A DNA stretch of 64,000 bases from assembly GCF_964204645.1 (NCBI RefSeq), contig NC_134025.1, positions 12,529,001 through 12,593,000 of the forward strand, written 5' to 3'. The notes under the pieces are model-generated. The model ran no database searches. It was given only the letters and a program-made list of their open reading frames with translations, and was not told the DNA's origin. Origin of the DNA: Tubulanus polymorphus (taxonomy: Eukaryota; Nemertea; Palaeonemertea; Tubulaniformes; Tubulanidae). Below are positions 1-12,796 of this stretch, in pieces. Both the position numbers and the translations under genes were made by a program. Within the stretch, counting starts at the first letter, position 1. Each line of letters begins with the position of its first letter.

Positions 1-93
1 TAATTCTCTGACGTAAGGCATTTGCTATATGATGACATTGATAAGGCACTTTTCATATTGCATTATTAGGGTTATTGATGATGTCAAATTTAT

Positions 94-1282
94 TTATTTC
101 CTTTTCCTTTTGTTCAATGTACACATGACTCCTCCCGCTGGCTTTAGATTGGTTGCTTCCCGAAGACCACGATCTTGTCCCGGGACCAACTCATATTCGT
201 AAGACTGCAAAAACCTTGCCAGCAAAATTTTGCCTTCCATCTAAAAAAAGATACGCAAGAATTAAGTGTCTTTTATACTAGTTCAGTAAGCCAATGTCAT
301 TCTTATGAATTAAATGAACCTACCCATGCAAAATGGCTTCCGATGCATGACCTCATACCAAGAGAGAAAGGCAGATAGCAGTACGCATGGCTAAGAAAGA
401 AGCAAGAATGAATAACACATTTCATTTAGTGGCGGCAGAAACATGATCGACAGATATAAGCTGAGGGAAATTTACACCACATATTAACATGGAAAAAATG
501 ATCAAAACACAGGTAAATATATACATGTAAATAGAAAATTAACATTAGGCTAAAAAGATATCTTATTTCTCAAACCTTAGCTAGTTCTGACGATTTTCGC
601 CCAAAAATTGTAAAATAAAAGTGGTATGTTGGTTCATCTTCAAAATCATACTACAGAACTTTCCTGTTTGTAGATCATTTGTACAAATGTACTTGAGTAT
701 TCAATAATAACCCTGTCTACCCATAACTTAATATTTTACTTACGTCTGACCTTCTGCAAATGTGTCGGGTTGAAACATGTCTGGATCGGTATAGTTGCCA
801 ATATAACGGTGTGCAACAAAGAATGATATCTATAAGAAAATAACGAATGATTTTGTATGTCGAAAAACTGAATGTATTGTTAGATATTTTTGTGTAATTA
901 TATTGATAATGATAATAATAATAATAAGTGTTTCTGGTGATCTCATGCTTGATACGTCTTGTCAAGACAAAAATCACTAATTATCAGCAATGTTTATAAT
1001 CAAGTCCATAAAGCACTTTATTTCTTTGAATTAGGGAAGACCGTTCCACAGGTGTAATTTGAATTCTATGATGAAAATATCCTCACCAGAACACAAGAAT
1101 TAGAAGGATATTATATTCCATTAATCTCGGTTGCACTTGGTACGTCGCGAATAGTGCCTGGAGCAGTTGGGAACAAACGTAAACTTTCTTTCCACACCTG
1201 ATCGAGATATACAAGTTTACCAATATCACTACATTCTAGTTGTTGTTTGTCACCCACAACTGCATCAATCTCCTCAATGACT
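94..1282 (-). pseudogene. CYP46A-like P450 copy A, four 3' exons, with a nonsense codon
   Basis: Last four exons of a microsomal P450 of the cholesterol 24-hydroxylase (CYP46A) type, read right to left: 1087-1282 (K-helix, ESLRLFP motif), 744-829 (PxxF region), 324-390 (heme loop FSLGMRSCIG with the cysteine ligand) and 94-240 (C-terminus ending KRKRK, stop at 94-96). All borders are AG/GT and phases match. Exon lengths equal those of copy B at 57-58 kb (196, 86, 67 and 147 bp). The K-helix exon carries an in-frame TAA at 1111-1113 where copy B has a lysine codon, so this copy cannot make a full enzyme unless the base is an error. Family call rests on the heme and C-terminal sequence; substrate is inference. 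Confidence 0.82.
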
Positions 1283-1788
1283 CTAAGAAATACATGTATC
1301 GGTATGTGTAAATCATGTAAAAAAGTTGAATAGACATAGAATATGAGACAACTGTATTTATGTTTGACATTGGCTATTGATTATGATTACAAAATATGCA
1401 TACCAACATATTATAGAAATGTTATATACTGTTTCAATTTTTAACTCCCCAATTCTATGTAAGGAGATGTGTCATATGACAGTTCTAAAATTATCGAATA
1501 TCAAGACTATAAGTTGAAACATGTTGATATTTTTCTAAAAAAACCATTCTACTGTAAAAAGTAAGACCTGGTATATTGATTGTTTTTAGAATCACATTTG
1601 CATGAGTAGTGAGGCTTATTTGCAAAAACTAAAGCTTGTCTGGGTGCAATTTCATCACACTTCTCCAATGTGAACATGTAGTTTCTAAACTGCGATGTTG
1701 AAATCTTGATTTTACAAATTAGCCAATTCACGACTTCAGCCAACCATTTTGAAGGCAATGATATCCAGTTTCAACACGGTCATCTTTG
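1283..1788. other. P450 copy A intron, no gene
   Basis: Intron following (on the minus strand, preceding) the K-helix exon. Blocks at 1375-1420 and 1590-1790 are clearly related to the copy B intron (around 60430-60630), so this stretch predates the duplication. No coding sequence is visible. Confidence 0.6.
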
Positions 1789-1790
1789 TA

Positions 1791-3000
1791 CAGTAGAACC
1801 TACTTTATTGGAGAATTAAACAAGACGTACCCGGTACCTTGGGAAGTCACAGTTAGGTGATAATTTCAGTGAGCAAACTTAAATACGGACGGGTTACACC
1901 TCTATGTTTGCTATGTTTGAAATTATCATCAAAATGCGAATTCTCAAGGTATGTCCTATTTAGTTCTCCAATTTCACTTCGCTGGCAAATACTCCACGAG
2001 AGACGTGAGTTTTCCACGAGAGACGTAGAGATCATGACATCAATTTCACCGAACATAAAGACAAAACCATCAATTGCTAAGAATAACTGTCGTTGCGAAT
2101 TATGATGAGAGAGGGATCGAGGAATCGAAATCGTCATGGCCATATTCCCCTTCCTCTAAAGCGCAATACAAAGGCAATGTACATGGCAATGGCGAAGGCA
2201 ATTTTTACTATGTATTTCATTTTTATCGGCTCTAACAATCGGAAACAAGTTTTATAAAACCGTTTCTTTTAAGAAGGCGCCTCAAAATGTAGTTAATTAT
2301 ATGTCATTGGTTTTAAAGATTTCATAGTTTGAGATACGATTTAAAACTTTTGATTTTATTTGATATTGCAATCGTAAAAATATCATAGTAACGCGAATGG
2401 CCACCGCACGCGAGTTTCTACATGGGCAATAGATATATTCACGGCAATTTTAAAAGATTTTTAAAGATTTTTTTCAGATCACATTCATCGTTTAATTGTT
2501 TCGAAGTTGACTTGAGGTGTCTCTCCAGGCCTATCAGTGTAAAATTTAGGACCGGGTAATATTTCATTAGACATACACGTATGTAGGTTGGTCCCACGTT
2601 AAAACACGCCGTGATTCCTGTGTCAAGGTATATAGAAATATTACAGGAGTCCCAACTCAGTTTCCTCATCCATTTCCTTTTTCAATTTTCCGCTATCCTC
2701 GACAGACGGAATTACCACCGGAAAGCAAGTGCATATCGAAGAAGATAGCAGGAGGAACAATGGCTTACCGATATGCGGAAGAATGTCACCATCTAATGCA
2801 ACACCAAAGTTTATGAGTGAAGTGAAATCGGGATCATTTGGCACTCGTGCACGTCAGTTAATCCGGTTTACCAGCAATCCAGATTGAAGATCATATTTCA
2901 AATGCCCATTTAATTTCAGATGGCCCATACATGATACAAGCCTATGGATTTGATCAAAATCCGGTTAAAATGATCTGGATGGATTAAATGGTGCTGACTC
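1791..3000. mobile_element. Tigger/pogo-like MITE split by about 1 kb of other DNA
   Basis: Begins TA|CAGTAGAACCTACTT and ends with a GACTC|TA boundary at the position homologous to the 170-bp MITE at 60630-60799 in copy B. The TA dinucleotide duplication and CAGT-type ends suit Tc1/mariner (pogo/Tigger) elements. Here roughly 1815-2865 is extra sequence without recognisable genes, inserted after the P450 duplication. It includes a short direct repeat CCACGAGAGACGT near 1992-2025. Confidence 0.55.
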
Positions 3001-3116
3001 TACCATAGTGAAACTGGTGTTAATGAGGTGCTGCAAAATTCAATTCTCGTAATTTCTTACAGGGGGTAAATTAAGCTACCGGTAATAGAAGCGATGAACC
3101 GACATACCGACAAACC

Positions 3117-3370
3117 CGTGCGTGGATTACCCTTATATAAAGTGGCTGGGATCGAGGGGCTGTGTGGTGCGTGGATTACCCTGATATAAAGTGGCTGGGA
3201 TCGAGGGGCTGTGTGGTGCGTGGATTACCCTGATATAAAGTGGCTGGGATCGAGGGGCTGCGGGTATGTGTGCGTGGATTAACCTGATTTAAAATGGCTG
3301 GGATCGAGGGGCTGGGTATGTGCGTGGATTACCCTTATATGAAGTGGATAGGATCGAGGGACAGAGTTTT
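3117..3370. repeat. Minisatellite, about 60-bp unit, five to six copies
   Basis: Unit containing GTGCGTGGATTACCCT, then GATATAAAGTGGCTGGGATC, then GAGGGGCTG. The first three copies are almost identical and later ones drift, ending near 3370. Confidence 0.85.
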
Positions 3371-3480
3371 TTTCGAAGATTACCCGTGGCTGATTCGAGG
3401 GACTGACGGTTTGTCGGTATATAAGTAGAAAAACGCAGTCTTTAGTCGAATTACTCCTTGAAAGATTATTTTATTTTCAG

Positions 3481-4458
3481 TTTGTCGGTATGTTGGTAGA
3501 AAACTGAGTGCGCAGCCGAATTACTCCTTTTTTGAAACAGCTGTTCAAGAAATGGTCTGTGCATCTTGTGAATATCGTAACGTCGATTATAAGACAGAAT
3601 ATGATAAATTAAAACGATTAGCTGAAGACAGTAAGTAAGTTCATTTGTCACATCAATACATCTTATGTCTATTTCAACTTGACTTGAGAGCACATTTGGT
3701 GGGCTACAGTCAGTTTCGGTTATACATGACAAAGCGGTATAATATATGGTTATGTCTGTATAGTTAACCAAATACCGGTAATATCTTTTCATGATGACCT
3801 ATGTATAGTATATATACCACACGCTTAGTTGATGAATCGTGACGCTTTGACAAACTGCGTCCCAGGATTTATGACGGGGTTGCTTATCTTACCAACTTTT
3901 GAGCAACTGGCCCCTGGGATTTCGTAATAGGACTCAAGGACCAGACTTGACTGGCAGTTGAACTAAAACAACGTTGTTTAATCCATTTTACACTATATTG
4001 AAGGATTGCCAATAGTCTTCATTGAATGCAGGGTTGAATAAAGAAAAGTGACTCAATTTAAATGTTTAATGTTAAATGTCTTATACATACCATAATTTTT
4101 TTGATAATTTGAAAAAACTTCACGAAGTTGTAGGTGGTTTTATATCTAACGCCGCAAACGAGACCGGCAGAGAGCTTTTTATTTGATTTTTAGATGCGTG
4201 CGATAGCCAAGCCAAAACCTGAATTGCAGGAATTTTACAAAAAGAACATACTGATCGTAACGTGTCCTGAAGGTTATCGATGCGGGGAAAGTCAAGATGA
4301 GCTTGTTTAATTGCCCCCAGCGAAGTTAGTTGCTGAATCACCTGTTTTGAAACTCACGTCCATTTTTTTTTAATTTTAGGAAGTACATTACACAGATAAA
4401 GCATTTATTCGAGGTTGCTTCAAGGATTGCAGCAAGGAATTTAAATCAATCAGGATAA
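3481..4458 (+). CDS. Candidate two-exon 3' end of an unidentified host gene
   Basis: Exon 3481-3634 follows a good acceptor (TTATTTTCAG) and ends at GTAAGT. Exon 4380-4458 follows a polypyrimidine tract plus TTTTAG and ends with TAA at 4456-4458. Phase fits, giving about 77 residues with a CxxC (VCASCEY), a charged helix-like stretch and the end LFEVASRIAARNLNQSG. I recognise no family. The first part of the exon is duplicated just upstream (3411-3470 resembles 3481-3535). It may be a real terminal exon pair or a captured fragment inside the P450 copy A intron. Confidence 0.3.
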
Positions 4459-5487
4459 GCAACGTGAGTGTATTGCTGAACATCTGATTACGACTACTGT
4501 AACAGTGCTACTATTTACAGGATAAATATGATGCTAATAGTTATGGTTGTTTTTGGTGTTTGGTGGTTTAAGTTAAATTCGCTTTGTAAGGCTAGAACTA
4601 TTTTACTTTTAAACAAATTCACCTCTCTTGTGATTACGCTTATAGGTTACTACCTTAGAATATAGAGAGCATTGTGTAAAACATTTCGCATGTTAAAGAC
4701 AAATTTGTATGGCATTGGGAATGGAATTTGGGACTTTTGACTCTTGACCAAAATTGCTAAATGTGTGAAAGCTACGTTCAAAACCATGTTGTAATTTTTT
4801 TGTTTTAGTCGTATTTTCTTTCTAAACTACAAGTATTTGATTTATCATTTGTTAGAAAATGTAAATAGGTATGAAAATTTTACAAAACTGATGCGCAATA
4901 GGTTATATCAATAACATTCGATGTGATAATGTTAATTTTCTTTTCTATGATTCTATTGTTAATACTGTAATCCTTTATGTACCACTAAGTGTGGTTAGAG
5001 TGTAATAAATCTTATCTAATCATTCTTATCATTTTTTTCAAGATGATTATTTTCATTATTGGACGCGATCGATATCAAATCAACACTGCTGAAAGTGAAT
5101 ACTGCCGATAGATTACTGCTGATTAGATTAAGATTAGATTGATCTTGAAAATTTCAAAACTGTAGATCAAAATTTGTAACAATATTGCGAACTTTTGAAT
5201 GGGATGAGCAATAATTTAAGTTGAATTATCGGGAAGACGATTTCAATGTTTATAACTTCACCAGCGCGCATTGTTGCATTAACTTTATAAATGAGTGATC
5301 ATAAAAAAGTTAATGATCAGCTGAGTTCATCGATATTTTTACTTTGTTTCTACCTTAATCCGATCCAGAGATATAAACGAAATAAGAAAATTAAACGGGG
5401 GAAAAATAGGGACAAAAAATTCAACAATGCGGACCTGGCGGGTACCCCAAAATGGCGCCTGGAAACTGTAAAAAGGCTTACGTTAAT
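4459..5487. other. AT-rich intronic DNA, no gene
   Basis: No ORF with recognisable content and no clear repeat structure. It lies within the enlarged intron of P450 copy A. Confidence 0.5.
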
Positions 5488-5935
5488 GAGGATTTTGTTT
5501 GTACCATAGTGAAGCTAATCAGCCCCAATCATCGTTTTAAGATTTAAAACTTACTTCTTTATCATTTGGGTTCCTTGTAAATATGTATAGTACATGCTTT
5601 TATCTTTGTACATAACACATATGCTGTGTACAGATGTTGTCTTCTTTTTTCTTTGTCAAATATTGTTTGATCTATATTCTATGTTAAGTTTTGAAATTGT
5701 GTATACTTCTTGATGTTCCTGTGCATACCTCTCGTTGAGGTGTTGAGTGTAAATAAATTTCAATTTCGATATTCATATTCAAATGATAGATGTATTAGTC
5801 CCTTGCTGTTATTTATTTCAAAAATTTTGATGATGGCAGTTTATCATCTGGACACATCAATCTATGGAAATTCTAGGCCATTTAGAAAAAATTAAAACAA
5901 ACATACATATACTCAGCGAGCACACGCAATAGAAT
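5488..5935. repeat. Dispersed repeat, intact copy (about 445 bp)
   Basis: Nearly identical to 13948-14145 plus 16395-16655, where the same sequence is interrupted by about 2.25 kb. Shared landmarks are CCATAGTGAAGCTAATCA at the start, TTGATGTTCCTGTGCATACC in the middle and ACTCAGCGAGCACACGC at the end. No protein is evident; a non-autonomous element or segmental copy is likely. Confidence 0.7.
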
Positions 5936-6315
5936 GATTTTAAGATAGATAATTATCCGTAAACATGTTAAAGTCAAAGATAATAAAGATGATATGAAAG
6001 CAATATTTATCTGCAGCTTGATGACAAATGGGGAGCCGCGCTAAGAGTGACCAGTAGATGTTTTTAAAATCAAATTCATACTGCAGAGTACGATTTCGAG
6101 GATCTTGAAATAGTTTCCACACGTCACACAGGTATAGTCCGTGCCATTCGCTTCCATTGGATGAAAAAAAGGAGTACGTTTATAGCCTATGCATAAATTT
6201 AACGTAGTTACTCAAAAACATTTTTTTCGTATAGATGCTGTGACAAAAGATATTAAAAATATAAATGGATCACGACACTTAGTGATGGTTGGACGGTTGA
6301 TGATCGCATTTTGCA

Positions 6316-7375
6316 CTAAGCGCAATAATGCAAGCGAAATAATTTACTGCCCGCTTTTCTGAAAATATTATTGGTGGCGCAATAAATGATGAAGTTGAGC
6401 GACGAGTCAACACAGCTGAGCAAAATGCCAACTTTATCCATAATCATCGCATGGTCACCACTGATGTTGACACTTATACCATAAGTTCTCCAGACGAAGT
6501 AAAAAAGTCTGTCTAACCCGGCCGGGATCTCACAAACAAAGAATACGAGAACGCTGGATGATTTTCGCCTCGTGTGTCGAGTGAGACACGCTCTCTTTCG
6601 AAACGTCGTGCGCTGACAACATTTGACGCCGTTTCGCCAATCGATGGCGTAGAATGAACGACAGTAAAACGATGTTCACAATGACTAACGAAAACAGCGG
6701 TACTATGACCGTCATATACAAGTACGTAAAACCAGTAAACTTTCCCGCCACTGCTGGATCATAATTAAATATGGTGCGGGTCGTTTTGGCACCGAATGCA
6801 CCCATTGTGAAAACGCGTAGTCCATTTGGATTGTTATCAAAACAAGGCGACGTTGTTGGCCCCGGTAAAGTAAGAGGAAAGAAATAGGGCCAGTTGCAAA
6901 AAACAGAAAATATAAATATGAACACAGTGACACTTATGAGCTGTTTCTTGCCCCAGAAACGCTTATAATAAAGCGGGCTCATCACGATAAACAACCTCTC
7001 CAAGTTGATGATCACTACCGCCCAGTTATGGGACATCTGGAAAGCGAAGAATAACGGCAACGTCCAAATAATCAGCTCGTGGCCGAAATACCAATCATCG
7101 TAACCAAAAATCGGATCATAGCTTATAATCGCCAACAGGACCATGATACGGAACGGGATCACAAACAAAAGGTCGAACCAAGACAGGATAATAATGGAAC
7201 GGTAGCTAGCGACTCCCATTTTGTTGAACACTATGATTGTTACGATGTTGAGAAATATTCCGATGGTAGCAGCAGGAAAATAAGTGCCCAAGTACAAATA
7301 GACGCTAAACGCGTAATCCCACCTATATGGCGGGTACTTGCACACAGGTTCGGAAAGGCGAGTTGTCGAAAACAC
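6316..7375 (-). pseudogene. Class A (rhodopsin-type) GPCR, intronless, one frameshift
   Basis: The main frame (6530-7375) encodes an N-terminus and five transmembrane segments: TM1 (FPAATIGIFLNIVTIIVF), TM2 (SIIILSWFDLLFVIPF), TM3 ending NLERLFIVMSPL at the DRY position, TM4 (LISVTVFIFIFSVFCNWPYF) and TM5 (YLYMTVIVPLFSLVIVNIVL). TM6 and TM7 follow in another frame down to the stop at 6316-6318, including SLNFIIYCATNN, a variant of NPxxY, and a helix-8-like FRKA. The frame change falls near 6560-6575 beside an AAAA run. Ligand is unknown; peptide-type receptors of invertebrates are the nearest impression. It is either a recent pseudogene or an intact gene with a one-base sequence error. Confidence 0.75.
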
Positions 7376-8099
7376 TTCAGTGTCATTCAGCAGAGTTATT
7401 ATCTAAATTCAGGTTTCCCCAAAGTGTCACTGAGCGGCAAAGCTAATCAATTTTCCCGTGCAGTTCGGCACCAGTACATTTCCAAACAATCCTGTGTTGT
7501 ATAGCTTGCTTTACGTCGTGCGGATCTTGGCTTCCTAAGACTATTGAATCAGGACAGGGAGCGCGTTCGAAATATTGCCTCACTCCGTAAGGAGCCAACA
7601 AAACTCGAACCCGCTTGTCACTCAGGAATCAATGTAACGAACAGTATTCTGGTACACTGAGATCCTGCGAGAGATTATTGCTAGCTAGGATATACTTTGA
7701 CCGCTTTTTCTGGTATCTCGGCTTCGTTGACGAAACGCTGCAAATACATGTATGTGATTACAGTGAAATGCCCGCAGGTGTCTGGTTTAGTTTCACGATC
7801 GGATATTGGATTTTACTCCCGAGTAAAATTTACCTGTCATTTCGTAGTATTTTAAGATATCCGTCTAATTCTTGTTGTAATCCACGTACAACGATTCCGT
7901 CGTTTGTTTGATACATGTAAGACCTCACATGACTTGATTTGATTTATTTTGCATGAATAATTGGTACAGAGATTATAACATGACATAATAGTCATTATAG
8001 TCAGTGTAACAATAATTCATGCGAGGAATTGAAGAAAAGCCAGTAAGGTTTATACTAGTCTAAAAAATCCCTCACCACATACAGTTGATTCAATTTTAT
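7376..8099. other. Non-coding spacer between GPCR and LINE
   Basis: Open frames here have no recognisable domain. It may contain the GPCR 5' region and the unmarked 5' end of the LINE. Confidence 0.4.
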
Positions 8100-8151
8100 G
8101 AACGTCGACTGAAGTGGTCGTGTATACGCTCTCGCTCCATAGAATAATATT

Positions 8152-9440
8152 ATGTCGACGAGAAAACGCAAAAGCCGAAAATCGAAAAACTCCAAGGATT
8201 CTAGTATCACATCTGATATGGCATCGCCAAAAAGAGCTAAACAAGGCGAGGGAGATGATACTGTTTTTGAAGGAGAAGATGAGGATCACAACGAGGATGT
8301 TAGAAGTGACAATACCGATAACCGTTTCATATTGGATGAATTAAAAGCTATTAAAAGAGGACAGGAGTCATTAAAGGGCTTCTTTACGAATCAAGTGAAA
8401 ACTTTGAAGAAGGAAATGCTGGAGGTGATCGATGAGAAATTTGTCAAGTTCTCAAGTGAATTTCAAAATAAATTTCTAGATTTGGATAGAAAGGTTCGTG
8501 ATTTAGAGGCGCGCATAGGAGAGCACCCGTCCGGAACCGTTAAAGTTGGTGTGAAAAACCCTGAACTAACTGTTATTGTATCGAACCTGGAGCAGAACCG
8601 TAACGAGGACACAATCAGTTTATCGCAGGAACTGACTGACGAACTGTTCGTTCGTGATAATATTAAACCGCCAAGGGTAGTTGAGGCGATACGATTGAGG
8701 TCACGTGACTCTCGCAAGCCCGGTCTAATCAAAGTCGTTTACAGTACTGTGGATGAAAAAGTGTCAGTTCTACGAAGGAAATTTAATCTGGACGATACAC
8801 CGAGATACCATAACGTGTGGCTCCGCAGTAGTAAATCGCATGTCGAGAGAATTACGGAGTTGAACGCTCGATTTTATCTAGACAATATTCCTAACGGACA
8901 TAACTTTTAATTAAAGTCTCGGCGAATGGGAGGATTATACCAAAATCGAAAGGGTACAATGATTACAACTTAAACATGCGGAACTTAAACGATAAGAGAC
9001 GGAATCAGTGGAATAATAGTAGGAGAGGATCTTATTCGTTTGTGCCTAGCCACCGTAAAGATGTAAACGATAAGATGTCTACACAAGCATACCAGCAGGA
9101 CGGCAATGGACCCGGGGACGACCAGCCGCCGAGAATCTCCAAGCCTCCCCAGTCAATCAACGGCGACCAACATGAGGTACTGAACCAAAATCTGGAGGAA
9201 CAAACGATCACTAAGCAGACCATGAGAGTAGAACTGCCACCGAAAAAAGGCAGACAGAAATCGATTGAAGAACTTTTGTACGGTGAAACGGACAACGACA
9301 AACCGCTGACTCTGGACCAACCGTTACCTCCGAGCACTGCTGACAACCATCGTAAAGAGGCTCAACAAGCTCAAACTTCGGAAAAAACTAACATGGAGGT
9401 CAGCACAATCCTTGCGGAAGCAAGAATGCTACTAAGCTAG
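8152..9440 (+). pseudogene. LINE ORF1 protein, frameshifted
   Basis: The first part (8152-8910, 252 residues) starts at ATG with a basic stretch (TRKRKSRKSKNSK), an acidic stretch, a heptad-rich segment (about residues 70-125) and an RRM-like domain (about 135-250) as in L1-type ORF1 proteins. The coding then continues in another frame from about 8910 to the TAG at 9438-9440 with a Q/P-rich tail. The frame change sits at the ACTTTTAATTAAAG run. It is expected to form an RNA-binding chaperone that coats the element RNA. Confidence 0.7.
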
Positions 9441-12400
9441 GAACACGGCGAAGAGCAAGATAACCATAATGATGGAGTGATCTCCATCCTCGGTCTTAAT
9501 GTATGTGGACTTAAGAGTAAGTTACCCGATATTGCAGACTTACTTATAAATAATGACATTACCGTTTTTACAGAATCAAAACTAGATGATACTGATATTT
9601 CTAAAATCCAGAACTTTTTCAATGAAAATGAATTCGAGGTTTACTTTAATAATAGGCATAAACTAGCAATCAGAAGATCTGGAGGTATTATTATAGCATT
9701 ACGAAAGAATGTATCAAAGTATGTTATCAGAAGCTTTAATACATCAAGTTTGATTAACTGGGTTGAACTCGATGGTCATATCTGGAACCTGGATAAAAAT
9801 ATATTACTAGGCGGTGTGTATATACCACCGGAGACAAGTCGCCCTTATGGCGGGATAGAGCTATTTGATTCTTTGGACGAGGAAATTCTTAGCGTTAGAA
9901 ACGATACAAATTATATTTTATTAGTCGGAGACTTTAATGCATACACGAAGAATCGCCCTGATTACTTTATTCATGATAACCGATTCGTTGATGCCCTTGA
10001 TTTGCAGCATATATTCCAAGAAAATGAACACCAAGTATCCATACTAAATAATTTAGGATGTTTGGGGAGGAACAATAGCGACGAGAGTGTAAATAACTAT
10101 GGGACACGGCTGTTAGAATCTTGTAAACACCTCGGTCTTTCTATCGTTAACGGTCGGGTGGGTAACAATAGGCTCATTGGAAAGTGCACCTGTTTTAAAG
10201 GTAACGTTCCGCATCTGGTGGATTACATGATCGCCTCGCCTGATATTTTCAAGATTATAAAGAATTTTGATGTATTAGATTTCGAGCCACTCGTATCTGA
10301 TGTCCATGCGGCCATTATATGCGAAATTAAAATCATCAAAAAAATCCACACTGAAGAAACCCAAAAGAAGCCCAACCCGGCAACAACTATAAGATGGAAA
10401 CAACACCTAGCAGATAGTTTTTTAATTGAATTAACAAAACATTCATTAGAATTGAACAAGATAGAGACAGACTTAGCAGCTGGGCGCATGGATGCTAACT
10501 CTGTATCATTCGAAATGGGCGAAATTCTAGTTAAATCAGCAAAAAGGATAATGGGTGTATGTAAAACAACTTCCCCCACTAAAACAAATAAGGTAAATCA
10601 TTTGAACCAAGAATCTAGGACTCAACGGACAATTTACCGCCGGTCAAAACGGGCCCATAAAAGGACACGCTCAGTACATATAGTAAGTTGAAAATGAATA
10701 GAAATTTTCGTAAGTATAAGCGACTAATTAAGATAAATAAGAGGGCTGATGTATCGCGTTTTAATGCATCCCTACGGCAAATGCAAAACGCGCGCCCTCG
10801 ACAATTCTGGAAAATCTTCAATAGGAAAACAGGTGATAGAGACTGCAAAGCGTCCCTTGACGATCTTTACCTATTCTATGCGAATTTAAATCGAAACCCG
10901 CGAAACGCAAACCCAGAAAATTTACATGAACCAGATGACTTTTTTGATTTAGGGGATGACAGCCCATTGAATGCCCATTTTAGTGTAGAAGAAATAAAAA
11001 AGGCCATTAATTCTTTAAGTAATAATAAAGCCCCTGGCGTCAATGAGATATCCAATGAGATTTTAAAGCATTCTCAGGATAAAATACTACCAATTTTGTT
11101 GGGACTTTTTAATAATGTATTGGATACGGGAATGACTCCAGAAAATTGGGGGATCGGTATAATAATACTTATATATAAGGGCAAAGGTAACCGCGAAGAC
11201 CCTGAAAACTATAGAGGAATAACCCTTTTGAGTTGCGTCGGAAAACTTTTTACTAATATACTCAACCAGCGTCTGAACCAATACTTAGAAGTGAACAACC
11301 TCCTCTTGAGGAATCAAGCCGGTTTCCGAAAAGATCACGGAATACTAGATCATATATTTACATTGAAAAGCATTGTAGACTTGTTTTTTGCAAATGGTAA
11401 GAAATTATATTGTATTTTTATAGATTTTCAAAAATGTTTTGATACAATAAACCGAAAGGCTTTATGGCATAAGCTCATCCAATTAGGAATCACTGGTAAA
11501 ATTCTCAAAGTGATACATAATCTATATGAAAACGCAAAATCCTGCATTAGAGTGAATGGAGAAATTTCTGATGACTTTGAGTGTTTTACAGGATTAAGAC
11601 AGGGGGAAAACCTCTCGCCTGTGCTTTTTTCAATATTTGTAAACGACTTAGAGGAATATTTATCAAATGAAGGGTGCTCAGGGATAAACTTTTTAACAGA
11701 TGATAATAATTTATGGATTAAATTATTATCGCTTCTTTATGCTGATGACACCGTCTTATTATCGGAGAGCATAGAAAACCTTCAGCTTTTGGCTAGCAAA
11801 ATGGCTGAATACTGCGAAAAGTGGCAACTGAAAATCAATTACGCCAAAACGAAGGTTATAATTTTTGAAAAAAGGAAGAGCCGTCGTCGGTCTGACATTA
11901 CTATAAACGGTCACCATATTGAAGCGGTGGATCACTTTAGATATCTAGGAGTTATTTTCAACTACATTGGAAAATTCACTTTGTGTAAGAAGTCTGTATT
12001 TGAGCATGCCAACAGGGCCTTATTTTACGTACTGAACCAAGTTCAAGAACATTCTCTTGCAATTGACGTAGCATTAAAACTTTATGACAGCATGGTTCTA
12101 TCGATACTTACATTTGGATGTGAGATTTGGGGGATAGAGAACATATCAAGTTTGGAGAAAATACAATTGAAATTTTTTAAATACATTCTTAAACTGAAAA
12201 AGTCTACCCCAAACATGTTTGTATATGGCGAACTAGGCCGATATCCGTTGGAATTAACGGTTAAATGTGGAATAATAAAATTTTGGGCCAAGCTTTTAAA
12301 CAGCAACAAACTGTCCTCTGACATGTATCATATATTACTCAAATCGCATGAAAATGGCAATTCGAACCCCTGGCTATCCTTTGTCCGCACAACCTTAGAA

Positions 12401-12796
12401 ACAAATGGTCTTGGGAATTTGTGGCACGACCAGACACCCCCTAATCCTGATTACGCAGCACACAGCCTTTCTTTGCGACTGAGGGACCAATACGTTCAAA
12501 ACTGGGATAACCAATGTAAGATTTCTAATATTGCCGACTCGTATAGAATTTTTAAAACTGAATGGGGCTCTGAAAACTATTTATCTGAATTACCTGATCA
12601 TCTAAGGATATCATTTTGTAGATTCCGATGTTCCAACCATCCCCTCCCAATAGAAAAAGGGAGATATAATCGTATACCCCGAGCAGACAGGCTGTGTACT
12701 AAGTGCGATATGGGAGTTGTATGTGATGAATTTCACTTTATATTTATTTGTCCTTTTTTCAATGACCAGCGCAAGAAGTATGTCAATCAATATTAA
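9441..12796 (+). pseudogene. LINE ORF2: endonuclease plus reverse transcriptase, frameshifted
   Basis: The endonuclease part (to about 10660) shows APE motifs in order: GLNVCG, FTESKLDD, LLVGDFNA, LVDYMI and SDVHAA. The reverse transcriptase frame (about 10660-12796) shows NNKAPG, FIDFQKCFDT, LRQGENLSPVLF, LLYADDTVLL and FRYLGV, then a C-terminal Cys/His stretch (LCTKCDM...CDEFHFIFICPFF). Two points stand out. ORF2 lies in the same frame as the end of ORF1, separated only by TAG at 9438, with no ATG before the endonuclease. A frameshift at an AAAA run near 10658-10661 separates endonuclease from RT. ORF2 would nick the target and prime reverse transcription. Confidence 0.8.

Noticed and set aside
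3117-3370. CRISPR-like array
   Set aside because: Contiguous minisatellite without unique spacers in a eukaryotic intron.
7079-7504. 141-residue plus-strand open frame
   Set aside because: Antisense shadow of the GPCR; no domain of its own.
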